Notes under the pieces: model-generated
What the model was told of the DNA's origin: nothing
Databases searched by the model: none
The model's input: only the letters and a program-made list of their open reading frames with translations
Program-made: the position numbers and the translations under genes
Shown here: positions 1-8,288 of the stretch, piece by piece
Layout: every line of letters starts with the position of its first letter
Position numbering within the stretch: the first letter of the stretch is position 1
Assembly: GCF_014779655.1 (NCBI RefSeq)
Contig: NZ_JACXYX010000012.1
Coordinates: 62,001 to 126,000 of the forward strand
Direction: 5' to 3'
Length of the DNA stretch: 64,000 nucleotides
Source of the DNA: Nocardioides ganghwensis
GTDB taxonomy: Bacteria; Actinomycetota; Actinomycetes; Propionibacteriales; Nocardioidaceae

Positions 1-2
1 TC

Positions 3-527
3 GTCCTGCTCGACGTGCACCTGCCCGACATGACGGGCATCGACGTGCTGCGCAGGCTCCGCGCCGCCGGCGACGACGTGGGCGTCCTCGTGGTCACCGC
101 CGCCCGCGAGGCCGACACCGTCCGCGCCGCAGCGTCCGGGGGAGCGGTGCACTACCTCGTCAAGCCGTTCGACTACGAGGACCTGCGCGTACGCCTGGAG
201 GCGTTCCGGGCGGCGCGGCTGGCGTTGTCCGGGGCGGGCGCACCCGGCCAGCAGGACATCGACGCCGTCTTCGGTGCGGCCGTCGCACCGGCTCCTGCCG
301 CGAGCCTGCCCAAGGGCCTGAGTCCCGAGACGGCCGACGCGGTGCTGTCGTCCCTGCGCGGGAGCGGTGAGCTCTCGGCGGCGGAGTGCGCCGACCTGGT
401 CGGGATCTCGCGGGTCTCGGCGCGGCGCTACCTCGAGCACTTCGTCGCCCGTGGGTCGGCGACCGTACGACTGCAGTACGGCGGGGCGGGCCGACCCGAG
501 CGCCGCTACCGCGCAGGCGGCTCCTGA
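3..527 (+). CDS. Response regulator, citrate/malate (CitB/DcuR) type, 5' end missing
   Basis: The gene runs in from before the window; the reading frame is open from base 3, so only the last 174 residues are visible. What remains is the second half of a receiver domain: the LLDVHLPDM segment around the phospho-acceptor Asp, then VVTAA and the conserved Lys in LVKPF. A linker follows, then a C-terminal helix-turn-helix (SAAECADLVGISRVSARRYLEHF) of the kind found in DcuR/CitB/DpiA regulators. Such regulators pair with a sensor kinase that detects C4-dicarboxylates or citrate, and the kinase gene should lie just upstream, outside the window. The specific ligand cannot be told. A 64-bp gap separates it from alkA. 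Confidence 0.85.
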   Translation, partial: VLLDVHLPDMTGIDVLRRLRAAGDDVGVLVVTAAREADTVRAAASGGAVHYLVKPFDYEDLRVRLEAFRAARLALSGAGAPGQQDIDAVFGAAVAPAPAASLPKGLSPETADAVLSSLRGSGELSAAECADLVGISRVSARRYLEHFVARGSATVRLQYGGAGRPERRYRAGGS

Positions 528-591
528 GGCCGGTCACGGCGGTGTCCGTTTTCCGCTGGTGCGGCGTGCCCCGGACTGACAGGCTCGGGGC

Positions 592-2076
592 ATGACGCCG
601 ACCGGACACCTCGACACCGACGCGTGCTACCGCGCGGTCCGGAGCCGGGACCGCCGCTTCGACGGCGTGTTCTACACCGCGGTGCGCACGACCGGCATCT
701 ACTGCCGGCCGTCGTGCCCGGCCCGGACCCCCGCCGTCGGCAACGTGACCTTCCACCCCACCGCGGCCAGTGCGCACGCCGCCGGCTATCGCGCCTGCAA
801 GCGCTGCCTGCCCGACGCGACACCCGGCAGCCCGGAGTGGGACGTCGCCGCCGACGTCGCGGGCCGCGCGATGCGGCTCATCGCCGACGGCCTCGTGGAC
901 CGCGAGGGGGTCGAGGGCCTCGCCCGTCGCATCGGCTACACCCCGCGCCACCTCGGCCGGCTGCTCACCCAGGAGCTCGGTGCCGCGCCGCTCGCGCTGG
1001 CGCGCGCCCGTCGCGCCCAGAGCGCCCGGGTCCTCATCGAGACCACCGACCTCCCGCTGACGGACGTCGCGTTCGCCGCGGGCTTCGCCAGCGTGCGCCA
1101 GTTCAACGAGACCCTGCGCGAGATCTACGCCGCCTCGCCGAGCGAGCTGCGCGGGCGGCGCACGGGCGCCCCGAGCGCCGGGGCCGTCACCATGCGCCTG
1201 CCCGTGCGCACGCCGTTCGCCGGTCGACGGCTGCTCGACTTCCTCGCCTTCCACCTCGTGCCGGGCGTCGAGGTCGCCGGTCCGGGGTGGTACGCCCGCA
1301 CCCTCGACCTGCCCCACGGGGCGGGCACCGTACGGCTCGAGCTCGCCGACCTCGCCGAGGGCGGCACCGGGTTCGTCACGGCGGAGTTCCGCCTCGACGA
1401 CCTGCGCGACACCGCGGCCGCCAGCGAGCGCGTACGCCGCCTGCTCGACGCCGACTGCGACCCGCGCGCGGTCGACGAGCACCTGCGAGCCGACCCCGTC
1501 CTCGGCGTCCTCGTCCGCGCGACACCGGGCCTGCGCGTGCCGGGCCAGGTCGACGGGGACGAGACCGCGATCCGCACCGTCATCGGCCAGCAGGTCAGTG
1601 TCACGGGCGCGCGCACCGTCGCGGGCCGGATCGTGGCGGAGCACGGCAGGGCCGTCGCGACGACCGTGCCGGGCCTGACCCGCCTCTTCCCCGACGCCGC
1701 GACGCTCGCCGCGGTCGACCCGGCCACGCTGCCGATGCCGCGCGCCCGGGGCCGTGCCCTCGTCGGCCTCGCCGCGGCGCTGGCAGACGGCCGGGTCCTG
1801 CTCGACCGGGGTCCCGACCGCGACGACGTACGCCGCGCGCTGCTGGAGCTGCCCGGGATCGGCCCCTGGACGGCCGACTACGTGGCGATGCGCGCGCTCG
1901 GGCACCCCGACGTCTTCCTGCCGACGGACCTGGCGGTGCGCCGGGTCCTGGCCGACCTCGGCGGCGACCCCGACCCCGCCGGCTGGCGGCCGTGGCGCTC
2001 GTACGCCCTGATGCACCTGTGGAACACCCTGATGCCCGACACGCCCGAGCCCACCGGCTCACCGGAGGAGAACTGA
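592..2076 (+). CDS. alkA: Ada-AlkA fusion: adaptive-response regulator and 3-methyladenine DNA glycosylase
   Basis: A 494-residue protein combining a methyl-sensing regulator with a base-excision glycosylase for alkylated DNA. Residues 1-80 are the Ada zinc domain with Cys38, Cys42, Cys69 and Cys72, the same numbering as in E. coli Ada, where Cys38 takes methyl groups from phosphotriesters. Residues about 90-190 are two AraC-type helix-turn-helices. Residues about 195-310 are the AlkA N-terminal domain, followed by a helix-hairpin-helix glycosylase domain with LPGIGPWTADY and the catalytic Asp at about residue 446 (FLPTDLAVRR). M. tuberculosis has the same fusion next to ogt. It probably activates its own operon after alkylation damage. 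A CAGGCT hexamer 6 nt before the ATG could be the -10 of a leaderless transcript. Confidence 0.93.
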   Translation: MTPTGHLDTDACYRAVRSRDRRFDGVFYTAVRTTGIYCRPSCPARTPAVGNVTFHPTAASAHAAGYRACKRCLPDATPGSPEWDVAADVAGRAMRLIADGLVDREGVEGLARRIGYTPRHLGRLLTQELGAAPLALARARRAQSARVLIETTDLPLTDVAFAAGFASVRQFNETLREIYAASPSELRGRRTGAPSAGAVTMRLPVRTPFAGRRLLDFLAFHLVPGVEVAGPGWYARTLDLPHGAGTVRLELADLAEGGTGFVTAEFRLDDLRDTAAASERVRRLLDADCDPRAVDEHLRADPVLGVLVRATPGLRVPGQVDGDETAIRTVIGQQVSVTGARTVAGRIVAEHGRAVATTVPGLTRLFPDAATLAAVDPATLPMPRARGRALVGLAAALADGRVLLDRGPDRDDVRRALLELPGIGPWTADYVAMRALGHPDVFLPTDLAVRRVLADLGGDPDPAGWRPWRSYALMHLWNTLMPDTPEPTGSPEEN

Positions 2077-2077
2077 C

Positions 2078-2560
2078 ATGTGGACCGTGATGCCCTCGCC
2101 CGTGGGCGACCTGCGCATCGTCGAGCGGGACGGCTCGATCGTGGCGATCGAGTTCTCGCCGTTCCTGCCCCCGTCCGACGGCCGCCCGCTCGGCGCCCGG
2201 TCCGACGACGAGCCCGTGCTCGCCGAGGCCGTACGCCAGCTCACGGCGTACTTCGACCGCGAGCTCACCGACTTCGACCTGCCGCTCGCGCCCACCGGCA
2301 CGGACTTCCAGCGTCGCGTGTGGAGCCAGCTGGCGCAGATCGGCTACGGCGAGACCGCGTCCTACGGCGAGGTCGCCGGACGGCTCGGCATGACCAACGC
2401 CGCCTCGCGTGCGGTGGGGCTGGCCAACGGCCGCAACCCCATCCCCATCGTCGTGCCGTGCCACCGCGTCATCGGCGCCAACGGCACCCTCACCGGGTAC
2501 GCCGGTGGGCTCGAGCGCAAGCAGCAGCTCCTCGAGCTGGAGCAGGACGCGCTGTTCTAG
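2078..2560 (+). CDS. ogt: Methylated-DNA--protein-cysteine methyltransferase
   Basis: Suicide repair enzyme that moves the methyl group of O6-methylguanine onto its own cysteine. At 160 residues it has the usual family length. The active-site motif PCHRVIG is present with the acceptor Cys at residue 128, preceded by the DNA-binding helix (SYGEVAGRLGMTNAASRAVGLANGRNPIPI). The ATG starts one base after the alkA stop, so the two genes form one translationally coupled operon and one adaptive response, as for M. tuberculosis alkA-ogt. The stop codon overlaps, tail to tail, the stop of the membrane-protein gene on the other strand. Confidence 0.95.
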   Translation: MWTVMPSPVGDLRIVERDGSIVAIEFSPFLPPSDGRPLGARSDDEPVLAEAVRQLTAYFDRELTDFDLPLAPTGTDFQRRVWSQLAQIGYGETASYGEVAGRLGMTNAASRAVGLANGRNPIPIVVPCHRVIGANGTLTGYAGGLERKQQLLELEQDALF

Positions 2561-3000
2561 GTCTCGTCGGGCCCGCGCCGGCCGTCCGGACGGTGAGCCG
2601 TGCCGCCGACTGCCGCCCCCACCCCGGCAGGCAGGAAGACCAGGCCGGCGGTCCAGACGGCAAGGAAGGCATCGAACCGCACGCGCTCGGCCAGGCTCAT
2701 GCTGTCGTCGGCCTCGATCGTCGCAAGACCGAGCAGCCAGAGCAGCCCGAACGCCATGGCCACGATCGCCCAAGTCGCCGCAGTCGGCCCCGCGCCCCGA
2801 CGCCTGCCGTCGACGTTCGCCCATGCGAAGCTGACGAGCACGACGAGGCCGAAGCCGATCAGGCCCGCGCCGATGTTCGCCCCACCGCCGTCGTCCGGGA
2901 AGAGGATGGGGTTGGCAGCGTAGTAGCCGGTCAGGGCGGCACCCATCACGACCAGGCGGACAACGACTCGGACGGCGATGACGACGGCGGGATGTCCCAT
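2557..3000 (-). CDS. Small four-helix integral membrane protein, function unknown
   Basis: A 147-residue protein with four hydrophobic stretches at about residues 5-27, 43-62, 75-95 and 109-133, separated by short polar loops. I do not recognise a family or a catalytic motif. The start was placed at the ATG at 3000 because the longer open frame upstream has no membrane character and runs through the IclR gene on the same strand. It is convergent with ogt and overlaps its stop codon by 4 bases. It lies 68 bp downstream of the IclR gene and could be read from that promoter. Confidence 0.6.
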   Translation of the reverse strand: MGHPAVVIAVRVVVRLVVMGAALTGYYAANPILFPDDGGGANIGAGLIGFGLVVLVSFAWANVDGRRRGAGPTAATWAIVAMAFGLLWLLGLATIEADDSMSLAERVRFDAFLAVWTAGLVFLPAGVGAAVGGTAHRPDGRRGPDET

Positions 3001-3068
3001 GTCGCCAGCCTGCCCCTCGTTGCTGCGAGACGACACCGCCGGCGTACTCAGGCCGCGATCAGCGCGGA

Positions 3069-3791
3069 TTACTCCGAGGCGGCCCGCCGCAGCGACTCCG
3101 AGAGCCGGTCGGCCGCGGCGAGGACCGCGGGCGCGTGCATCCGGCCGGGCTGGCGCGAGAGCCGCTCGAGGGGGCCGGAGACCGACACCGCGGCGATGAC
3201 CTTGCCGCCGGGGGAGCGGACCGGGGCCGAGACCGAGGCGACGCCCTGCTCGCGCTCGCCGACCGACTGGGACCAGCCGCGGCGGCGGATGCCCGAGAGC
3301 GCCGTCGCGGAGAACGCGGCGTTCTGGAGGCCGCGGTGCATCCGCTCCGGGTCCTCCCAGGCGAGCAGGATCTGGGCGGCCGAGCCGGCGTTCATGGTGA
3401 GCTGCGAGCCGACCGGGATCGTGTCGCGCAGGCCCGACGGGCGCTCGGCGGCGGCGACGCACACGCGGTGCTCGCCCTGCCGGCGCCAGAGCTGAGCCGA
3501 CTCGCCGGTGATGTCGCGCAATCGGGCCAGGACCGGGCCGGCAGCCGCCAGCAGGCGGTCCTCGCCGGCCGCAGCGGAGAGCTCCGCGAGGCGCGGGCCC
3601 AGCACGAAGCGACCCTGCATGTCGCGGGCCACGAGACGGTGGTGCTCGAGCGCGACCGCGAGGCGGTGCGCGGTCGGTCGGGCCAGCCCGGTGCCGGCCA
3701 CCAGCCCGGCCAGCGTGGCCGGTCCGGCCTCGAGGGCCGCGAGCACGAGAGCGGCCTTGTCCAGCACTCCGACACCAGATCCGTTGTCCAT
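3069..3791 (-). CDS. ndgR: IclR-family transcriptional regulator, NdgR/LtbR type
   Basis: A 240-residue regulator: an N-terminal winged helix-turn-helix (about residues 8-65, [20 protein letters not shown]) and the C-terminal IclR effector-binding domain. It is divergent from leuC across an 80-bp gap. This is the arrangement of NdgR in Streptomyces, LtbR in Corynebacterium and Rv2989 in M. tuberculosis, which control leuCD and other amino-acid genes. I infer that it regulates leuCD and itself from the shared gap. The name rests on synteny; which amino acid it senses cannot be seen. Confidence 0.85.
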   Translation of the reverse strand: MDNGSGVGVLDKAALVLAALEAGPATLAGLVAGTGLARPTAHRLAVALEHHRLVARDMQGRFVLGPRLAELSAAAGEDRLLAAAGPVLARLRDITGESAQLWRRQGEHRVCVAAAERPSGLRDTIPVGSQLTMNAGSAAQILLAWEDPERMHRGLQNAAFSATALSGIRRRGWSQSVGEREQGVASVSAPVRSPGGKVIAAVSVSGPLERLSRQPGRMHAPAVLAAADRLSESLRRAASE

Positions 3792-3796
3792 ATGCC

Positions 3797-3836
3797 GATA
3801 TTCTCATCTCAGAGAGTGGGATGCAAGATGTAGCGT
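3797..3836. promoter_or_regulatory. Divergent ndgR/leuC control region
   Basis: In the 80-bp gap a TAGCGT hexamer (3831-3836) is a plausible -10 for leuC. On the other strand GAGAAT, 8 nt before the ndgR ATG, is a plausible -10 for ndgR. Between them lies an imperfect CTC-rich inverted stretch (TCTCATCTCAGAGAGTGGGA), a reasonable NdgR operator candidate because it overlaps both promoters. The operator is inference; no consensus was checked. Confidence 0.4.
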
Positions 3837-3871
3837 CGTCCCACCGCAATGCAGCAGAAGGAGTTTGTGTC

Positions 3872-5284
3872 ATGGGCAAGACCCTGTCCGAGAAGGTCTG
3901 GGACGAGCACGTCGTCCGGAGCGCCCCCGGAGAGCCCGACCTGCTCTACATCGACCTCCACCTCCTCCACGAGGTGACCTCGCCGCAGGCCTTCGACGGC
4001 CTGCGCCTCGCCAACCGTACGGTGCGCCGCCCCGACCTCACGCTGGCGACCGAGGACCACAACGTCCCGACCGTCGACTGGGACAAGCCGATCGCCGACC
4101 CGGTGAGCCGCACGCAGGTCGAGACGCTGCGCAAGAACTGCGCCGACTTCGGCGTACGACTCCACCCGCTCGGCGACGTCGAGCAGGGCATCGTCCACGT
4201 CGTCGGTCCGCAGCTCGGTCTGACCCAGCCGGGCATGACCATCGTGTGCGGCGACTCGCACACCTCCACGCACGGCGCGTTCGGCGCGATCGCCTTCGGC
4301 ATCGGCACCTCCGAGGTCGAGCACGTCCTGGCCACGCAGACGCTGACGCAGGCCCGGCCCAAGACCATGGCCGTCACCGTCAACGGCAGCCTGCCCGAGG
4401 GCGTCACCGCCAAGGACCTCGTCCTCACCCTGATCACCCACACCGGCACCGGCGGCGGCCAGGGCTACATCGTCGAGTACCGCGGCCAGGCCATCGAGGA
4501 GCTCTCGATGGAGGGCCGGATGACCGTGTGCAACATGTCGATCGAGTGGGGCGCCAAGGCTGGCCTGATCGCCCCCGACCAGACGACCTTCGACTACATC
4601 GAGGGCAAGCCGGAGGCCCCGAAGGGCGCCGACTGGGACGCCGCGGTCGCGCACTGGAAGACGCTGCGCACCGACGACGACGCCGTCTTCGACAAGGAGA
4701 TCGAGCTCGACGCGTCCACGATGACGCCGTTCGTCACGTGGGGCACCAACCCCGGCCAGGGCGCACCCCTCGGCGCCTCCGTGCCGAGCCCGGACGACTT
4801 CGACGAGCCCAACGACAAGGTCGCGACCGAGAAGGCCCTCCAGTACATGGGTCTCGAGGCCGGCACCCCGCTGCGCGAGGTCAAGGTCGACACCGTCTTC
4901 GTCGGCTCCTGCACCAACGGCCGCATCGAGGACCTGCGCCTGGCCGCGTCGATCCTCGAGGGCCGTACGGTCGCCGCCGACACCCGCCTGCTCGTGGTGC
5001 CCGGCTCGGTGCGCGTACGCCTCCAGGCCGAGGCGGAGGGACTGGACAAGGTCTTCATCGCCGCCGGTGCCGAGTGGCGCGGCGCGGGGTGCTCGATGTG
5101 CCTGGGCATGAACCCCGACCAGCTCGCACCCGGCGAGCGGAGCGCGTCGACGTCCAACCGCAACTTCGAGGGCCGGCAGGGCAAGGGCGGTCGTACGCAT
5201 CTCGTGTCCGTCCCCGTCGCCGCCGCGACGGCGGTGCGCGGCACCCTCTCGTCCCCTGCCGACCTCACGCCGATCGGAGCCTGA
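3872..5284 (+). CDS. leuC: 3-isopropylmalate dehydratase large subunit
   Basis: With LeuD it isomerises 2-isopropylmalate to 3-isopropylmalate in leucine biosynthesis. The protein has 470 residues, the usual length, and the aconitase-type [4Fe-4S] cluster cysteines are present: one in GSCTNGR (residue 347) and two in CSMCLG near residues 407-410. [12 protein letters not shown] is also typical. The frame is open farther upstream, but the ATG at 3872 has a strong AGAAGGAG ribosome-binding site 8 bases ahead and matches family N-termini ([13 protein letters not shown]). leuD follows 2 bases after the stop, so the two form an operon. Confidence 0.97.
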   Translation: MGKTLSEKVWDEHVVRSAPGEPDLLYIDLHLLHEVTSPQAFDGLRLANRTVRRPDLTLATEDHNVPTVDWDKPIADPVSRTQVETLRKNCADFGVRLHPLGDVEQGIVHVVGPQLGLTQPGMTIVCGDSHTSTHGAFGAIAFGIGTSEVEHVLATQTLTQARPKTMAVTVNGSLPEGVTAKDLVLTLITHTGTGGGQGYIVEYRGQAIEELSMEGRMTVCNMSIEWGAKAGLIAPDQTTFDYIEGKPEAPKGADWDAAVAHWKTLRTDDDAVFDKEIELDASTMTPFVTWGTNPGQGAPLGASVPSPDDFDEPNDKVATEKALQYMGLEAGTPLREVKVDTVFVGSCTNGRIEDLRLAASILEGRTVAADTRLLVVPGSVRVRLQAEAEGLDKVFIAAGAEWRGAGCSMCLGMNPDQLAPGERSASTSNRNFEGRQGKGGRTHLVSVPVAAATAVRGTLSSPADLTPIGA

Positions 5285-5286
5285 CC

Positions 5287-5886
5287 ATGGACAAGTTCAC
5301 CACCCACACCGGCGTCGGCGTCCCGCTCAAGCGCAGCAACGTCGACACCGACCAGATCATCCCGGCCGTCTACCTCAAGCGCGTGACGCGCACCGGCTTC
5401 GAGGACGGGCTGTTCGCCGCCTGGCGCAACGACCCCGACTTCGTGCTCAACAACCCCACCTACGCCGGCGGTTCCGTGCTCGTCGCGGGTCCCGACTTCG
5501 GGACTGGCAGCTCGCGCGAGCACGCCGTGTGGGCGTTGCAGAACTACGGCTTCAAGGTCGTCATCTCCTCGCGCTTCGCCGACATCTTCCGGGGCAACTC
5601 CGGCAAGGCCGGCCTGCTCGCGGCGCAGGTCGACGAGAAGGTCGTGCAGCGCCTGTGGGACTGGCTCGAGGACAACCCTGGCGGCGAGATCACCGTCGAC
5701 CTGGAGAGCCGTACGGTCCGCGCAGGCGCCGGCGAGGACGCCGTCGAGGACTCCTTCGACATCGACGACTACACGCGCTGGCGGCTCCTCGAGGGCCTCG
5801 ACGACATCGGGATCACGCTCTCGCACGACGACACGATCACCGCCTTCGAGGTGGGACGGCCGGGCTGGAAGCCCGTCACCGCCTGA
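5287..5886 (+). CDS. leuD: 3-isopropylmalate dehydratase small subunit
   Basis: Swivel-domain partner of LeuC, 199 residues as is usual. Family hallmarks are visible: [10 protein letters not shown] near the N-terminus and [14 protein letters not shown], which shapes the substrate pocket. The ATG follows the leuC stop by two bases, with no room for a separate promoter. A hairpin terminator follows directly. Confidence 0.97.
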   Translation: MDKFTTHTGVGVPLKRSNVDTDQIIPAVYLKRVTRTGFEDGLFAAWRNDPDFVLNNPTYAGGSVLVAGPDFGTGSSREHAVWALQNYGFKVVISSRFADIFRGNSGKAGLLAAQVDEKVVQRLWDWLEDNPGGEITVDLESRTVRAGAGEDAVEDSFDIDDYTRWRLLEGLDDIGITLSHDDTITAFEVGRPGWKPVTA

Positions 5887-5887
5887 A

Positions 5888-5910
5888 AAACCCCTACAAA
5901 CAGGGGCTTT
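5888..5910 (+). terminator. leuCD terminator
   Basis: A short stem CCCCT/AGGGG with a six-base ACAAAC loop, extended by AAA/TTT across one unpaired C, starts 2 bases after the leuD stop. It is a weak intrinsic-type terminator but one of the few AT-containing hairpins here. Confidence 0.65.
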
Positions 5911-5915
5911 GGTGA

Positions 5916-5944
5916 TTGTTCTCACCCTTCCATGTGCCTAGCGT
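5916..5944 (+). promoter_or_regulatory. hup promoter
   Basis: TTGTTC (5916-5921) and TAGCGT (5939-5944) are separated by 17 bp, a good primary-sigma promoter about 55 nt ahead of the hup GTG start and just downstream of the leuD terminator. Confidence 0.6.
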
Positions 5945-5998
5945 GCCTTGGAGAGTCGAGCACGAGCTCGGCGCCAGGTTCATTGGGAAGGGAAGCTA

Positions 5999-6667
5999 GT
6001 GAACAAGTCAGAGCTCATCGACGCGCTCGCCGCGCGTTACGAGGGGAACCGCAAGCAGGCGGCCCACGCACTGGAGTCGGTGCTCGACACCATCACCCGT
6101 GAGGTCGCCAAGGGCGAGAAGGTCGCGATCACGGGCTTCGGCTCCTTCGAGAAGGCCGTCCGCAACGCGCGCTGGGTGCGCAACCCGCAGACGGGCGAGC
6201 GGATGAAGTCCAAGAAGAAGGCCGTGCCGAAGTTCTCCGCCGGCAAGGAGCTCAAGGACGTCATCTCGGGTGCGAAGAAGCTCCCGAAGCTGACCGCCGC
6301 CACCATGCCCAAGCCGCCCGGCGTACGAGCCGCGGCCGCCGCCGTCGCCAGCGCCACCGGCAAGAAGGCCGCCCCGGCGAAGTCGACGGCGTCCAAGTCG
6401 GCGGCGCCGGCGAAGAAGGCGACCGCCACGAAGTCCGCCCCGGCGAAGAAGGCGGCCCCCGCCAAGAAGACCGCCGCCAAGAAGTCGGCGCCGGCCAAGA
6501 AGACGACGGCCGCCAAGAAGTCGACGTCGGCCTCCGCCGCCACCGCCGCCAAGAAGACGACGGCCAAGAAGACCGCACCGGCCAAGACTGCCGCCGCCAA
6601 GAAGGCGCCCGCCAAGAAGGCACCGGCCAAGAAGGCGCCGGCCAAGAAGACCGCCAAGAAGTCCTGA
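5999..6667 (+). CDS. hup: HU-family nucleoid protein with long Lys/Ala-rich tail
   Basis: Histone-like DNA-binding protein. Residues 1-92 are a standard HU fold ([10 protein letters not shown] start, GFGSFE, RNPQTGE in the DNA-gripping arm). Residues about 115-222 are an unstructured tail of Lys-Lys-Ala-Pro-Ala type repeats, like mycobacterial HupB and Streptomyces HupS, where the tail compacts DNA and is modified. The start is the GTG at 5999, preceded by GGGAAGGGAA; upstream in-frame codons encode nothing HU-like. The position next to leuCD matches M. tuberculosis. The tail is low-complexity and prone to length variation. Confidence 0.95.
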   Translation: MNKSELIDALAARYEGNRKQAAHALESVLDTITREVAKGEKVAITGFGSFEKAVRNARWVRNPQTGERMKSKKKAVPKFSAGKELKDVISGAKKLPKLTAATMPKPPGVRAAAAAVASATGKKAAPAKSTASKSAAPAKKATATKSAPAKKAAPAKKTAAKKSAPAKKTTAAKKSTSASAATAAKKTTAKKTAPAKTAAAKKAPAKKAPAKKAPAKKTAKKS

Positions 6668-6686
6668 GCCGCGGGCTCGGAGCAGA

Positions 6687-6717
6687 GGGCGGGTCACCCC
6701 AGCGGGGTGGCCCGCCC
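6687..6717. terminator. Bidirectional terminator between hup and cofC
   Basis: A 14-bp stem (GGGCGGGTCACCCC with GGGGTGGCCCGCCC, one G-T wobble) around a three-base AGC loop, 20 bases after the hup stop. The cofC stop codon (6694-6696, minus strand) lies within the left arm, so one hairpin ends both convergent genes. Confidence 0.8.
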
Positions 6718-7380
6718 TTCGCATGCACGCGAGGTGTGGGGCCCGACGCCCGCGAGCAGTGCGGCGTCGAGGTCGGCGAGGTCGTCGACGTCCGTACGCA
6801 CGCTGGTGGCGGCGGTGCCCGCCTCGACGGCGCCGGCGCCGCGGTGGCGCGCGGCCGACTCCACGCCGAAGCGGGGGTCGAAGTGCTCGACGGGCGCGGC
6901 GTACAGGGTCGTGCCGGTGCCGGCGCGGTCGGGCACGAACGCGGACCGTCCGGCAGCCACGTGCCAGGCCACCTCTCGGAGCACCGTCGCGAGCTCGACC
7001 GGCCGAACCCCGGGCAGGTCCGCGCACAGGGCGACCGGCACCGCGCCCGGCCAGCGACGCGCGACCTCGGCGACGGCCTGGACGAGGGTCGCGTTGAGGT
7101 CCTCGCTGGTCCCGTCGGGCATCACCTCGCAGCCGAGCGCGCGCATCGAGGACGCCAGCCGGAAGTCGTCGGTGACGACCAGCACGGCCTCCACGCCGGG
7201 CGTCGCCGCGGCTGCCTGCGCGGTGTCGAGCGCGAACGCCTCCGCCACGTCGCGGCGTGCCGGGTCGCTCAGCCCGGCCAGGCGGGACTTGCCGACGGCA
7301 GGCGGCTTGACGGGCACGACGACCACGCACCGGGGCGGGACGGACGCGGGCGGCGGGGGAGCGGGCATCGGAGCAACCAT
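6694..7380 (-). CDS. cofC: 2-phospholactate / phosphoenolpyruvate guanylyltransferase (F420 biosynthesis)
   Basis: Makes the GDP-activated three-carbon unit that FbiA/CofD joins to the deazaflavin in coenzyme F420. The 228-residue protein shows the nucleotidyltransferase fold: [14 protein letters not shown] near the start, LVVTDD and the metal-site ALCADLPG. The mycobacterial orthologue FbiD (Rv2983) uses phosphoenolpyruvate and occupies the same place between hupB and gpsA. The ATG at 7380 was chosen because GAGAAT lies 7 nt ahead (leaderless type); MPAPPPP at 7368 is an alternative. Its presence implies that the organism makes F420. Confidence 0.85.
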   Translation of the reverse strand: MVAPMPAPPPPASVPPRCVVVVPVKPPAVGKSRLAGLSDPARRDVAEAFALDTAQAAAATPGVEAVLVVTDDFRLASSMRALGCEVMPDGTSEDLNATLVQAVAEVARRWPGAVPVALCADLPGVRPVELATVLREVAWHVAAGRSAFVPDRAGTGTTLYAAPVEHFDPRFGVESAARHRGAGAVEAGTAATSVRTDVDDLADLDAALLAGVGPHTSRACEGRATPLG

Positions 7381-7387
7381 CGCGGCG

Positions 7388-7393
7388 ATTCTC
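7388..7393 (-). promoter_or_regulatory. cofC -10 element (leaderless type)
   Basis: GAGAAT on the minus strand, 7 nt upstream of the chosen cofC ATG. Confidence 0.4.
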
Positions 7394-7442
7394 CCATCCC
7401 CGACCAGCGTGCCGGTGGGGTCCGCGCACCGGGGTGACCGAG

Positions 7443-7448
7443 TAGCCT
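7443..7448 (+). promoter_or_regulatory. plsC-gpsA -10 element
   Basis: TAGCCT about 60 nt before the plsC GTG, in the short divergent gap to cofC; no clear -35. Confidence 0.35.
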
Positions 7449-7508
7449 GCTCGCGACGCAGGGAGCGTCCGGGCACGGCCCGCGGGAGATCTGGTCGAGA
7501 GGGAGACG

Positions 7509-8288
7509 GTGCGCGTCAGGAAGCTGGAGCAGCCGCGCGGCTGGGCGATGACCGTCGCGGCGGCCATCCTCAAGCCCACCCTGCTCTCGGCCACGTCGCG
7601 CACGTGGATCGACGGGGAGAAGATCCCCGCCACCGGCGGGTGCATCGTCGCGATCAACCACATCTCGCACGTGGACCCGTTGCTGTCGGCGCACTTCGTG
7701 TACGACCACGGCCGGCTCCCGCGCTACCTCGCCAAGTCGAGCCTCTTCACCAACAAGTACCTCGGCGGGTTCCTGACCTCCGCCGGCCAGATCCCTGTCG
7801 AGCGGCTGACGCGCAACGCGATCGGCGCGTACGACGCCGCGGTGCGCGCGATCGGCGACGGCGAGTGCATCGTGATCTATCCCGAGGGCACCCTCACCCG
7901 CGACCCGGACCTCTGGCCGATGAAGGGCAAGACGGGTGCCGCCCGGATCGCCCTCGCCACCGGCTGCCCGGTCATCCCGGTCGGGCAGTGGGGCGCACAG
8001 GAGGTGCTGCCGCCCTACACCAAGCGGCCGCACCTGGTCCCGCGCAAGAACATCGTGATGAAGGCGGGCGACCCCGTGCCGCTCGACGACCTGGTCGCCA
8101 GACCACCGTCGGCCGAGACGACGGCGCAGGCCACCGAACGGATCATGTCGGCCATCACCGCACTCGTCGCCGACATCCGTCACGAGCCGGCCCCGGACCG
8201 GCGCTACGACCCGCGTGCCAGCGGGGTGCGCGAGATCGGCAACCCCTACGACGAACGCCACCGAACGAAGAGGAAGCGCAGCCGATGA
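7509..8288 (+). CDS. plsC: 1-acyl-sn-glycerol-3-phosphate acyltransferase
   Basis: Adds the second acyl chain to lysophosphatidate at the membrane. The 259-residue protein has the catalytic NHxxxxD motif as NHISHVD (His51, Asp56) and the glycerophosphate-binding YPEGT. The start is GTG after GAGAGGGAGA. Its stop overlaps the gpsA ATG (ATGA), so acyl transfer and supply of the glycerol-3-phosphate backbone are co-translated. The C-terminal 30 residues are basic and probably disordered. Confidence 0.9.
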   Translation: MRVRKLEQPRGWAMTVAAAILKPTLLSATSRTWIDGEKIPATGGCIVAINHISHVDPLLSAHFVYDHGRLPRYLAKSSLFTNKYLGGFLTSAGQIPVERLTRNAIGAYDAAVRAIGDGECIVIYPEGTLTRDPDLWPMKGKTGAARIALATGCPVIPVGQWGAQEVLPPYTKRPHLVPRKNIVMKAGDPVPLDDLVARPPSAETTAQATERIMSAITALVADIRHEPAPDRRYDPRASGVREIGNPYDERHRTKRKRSR

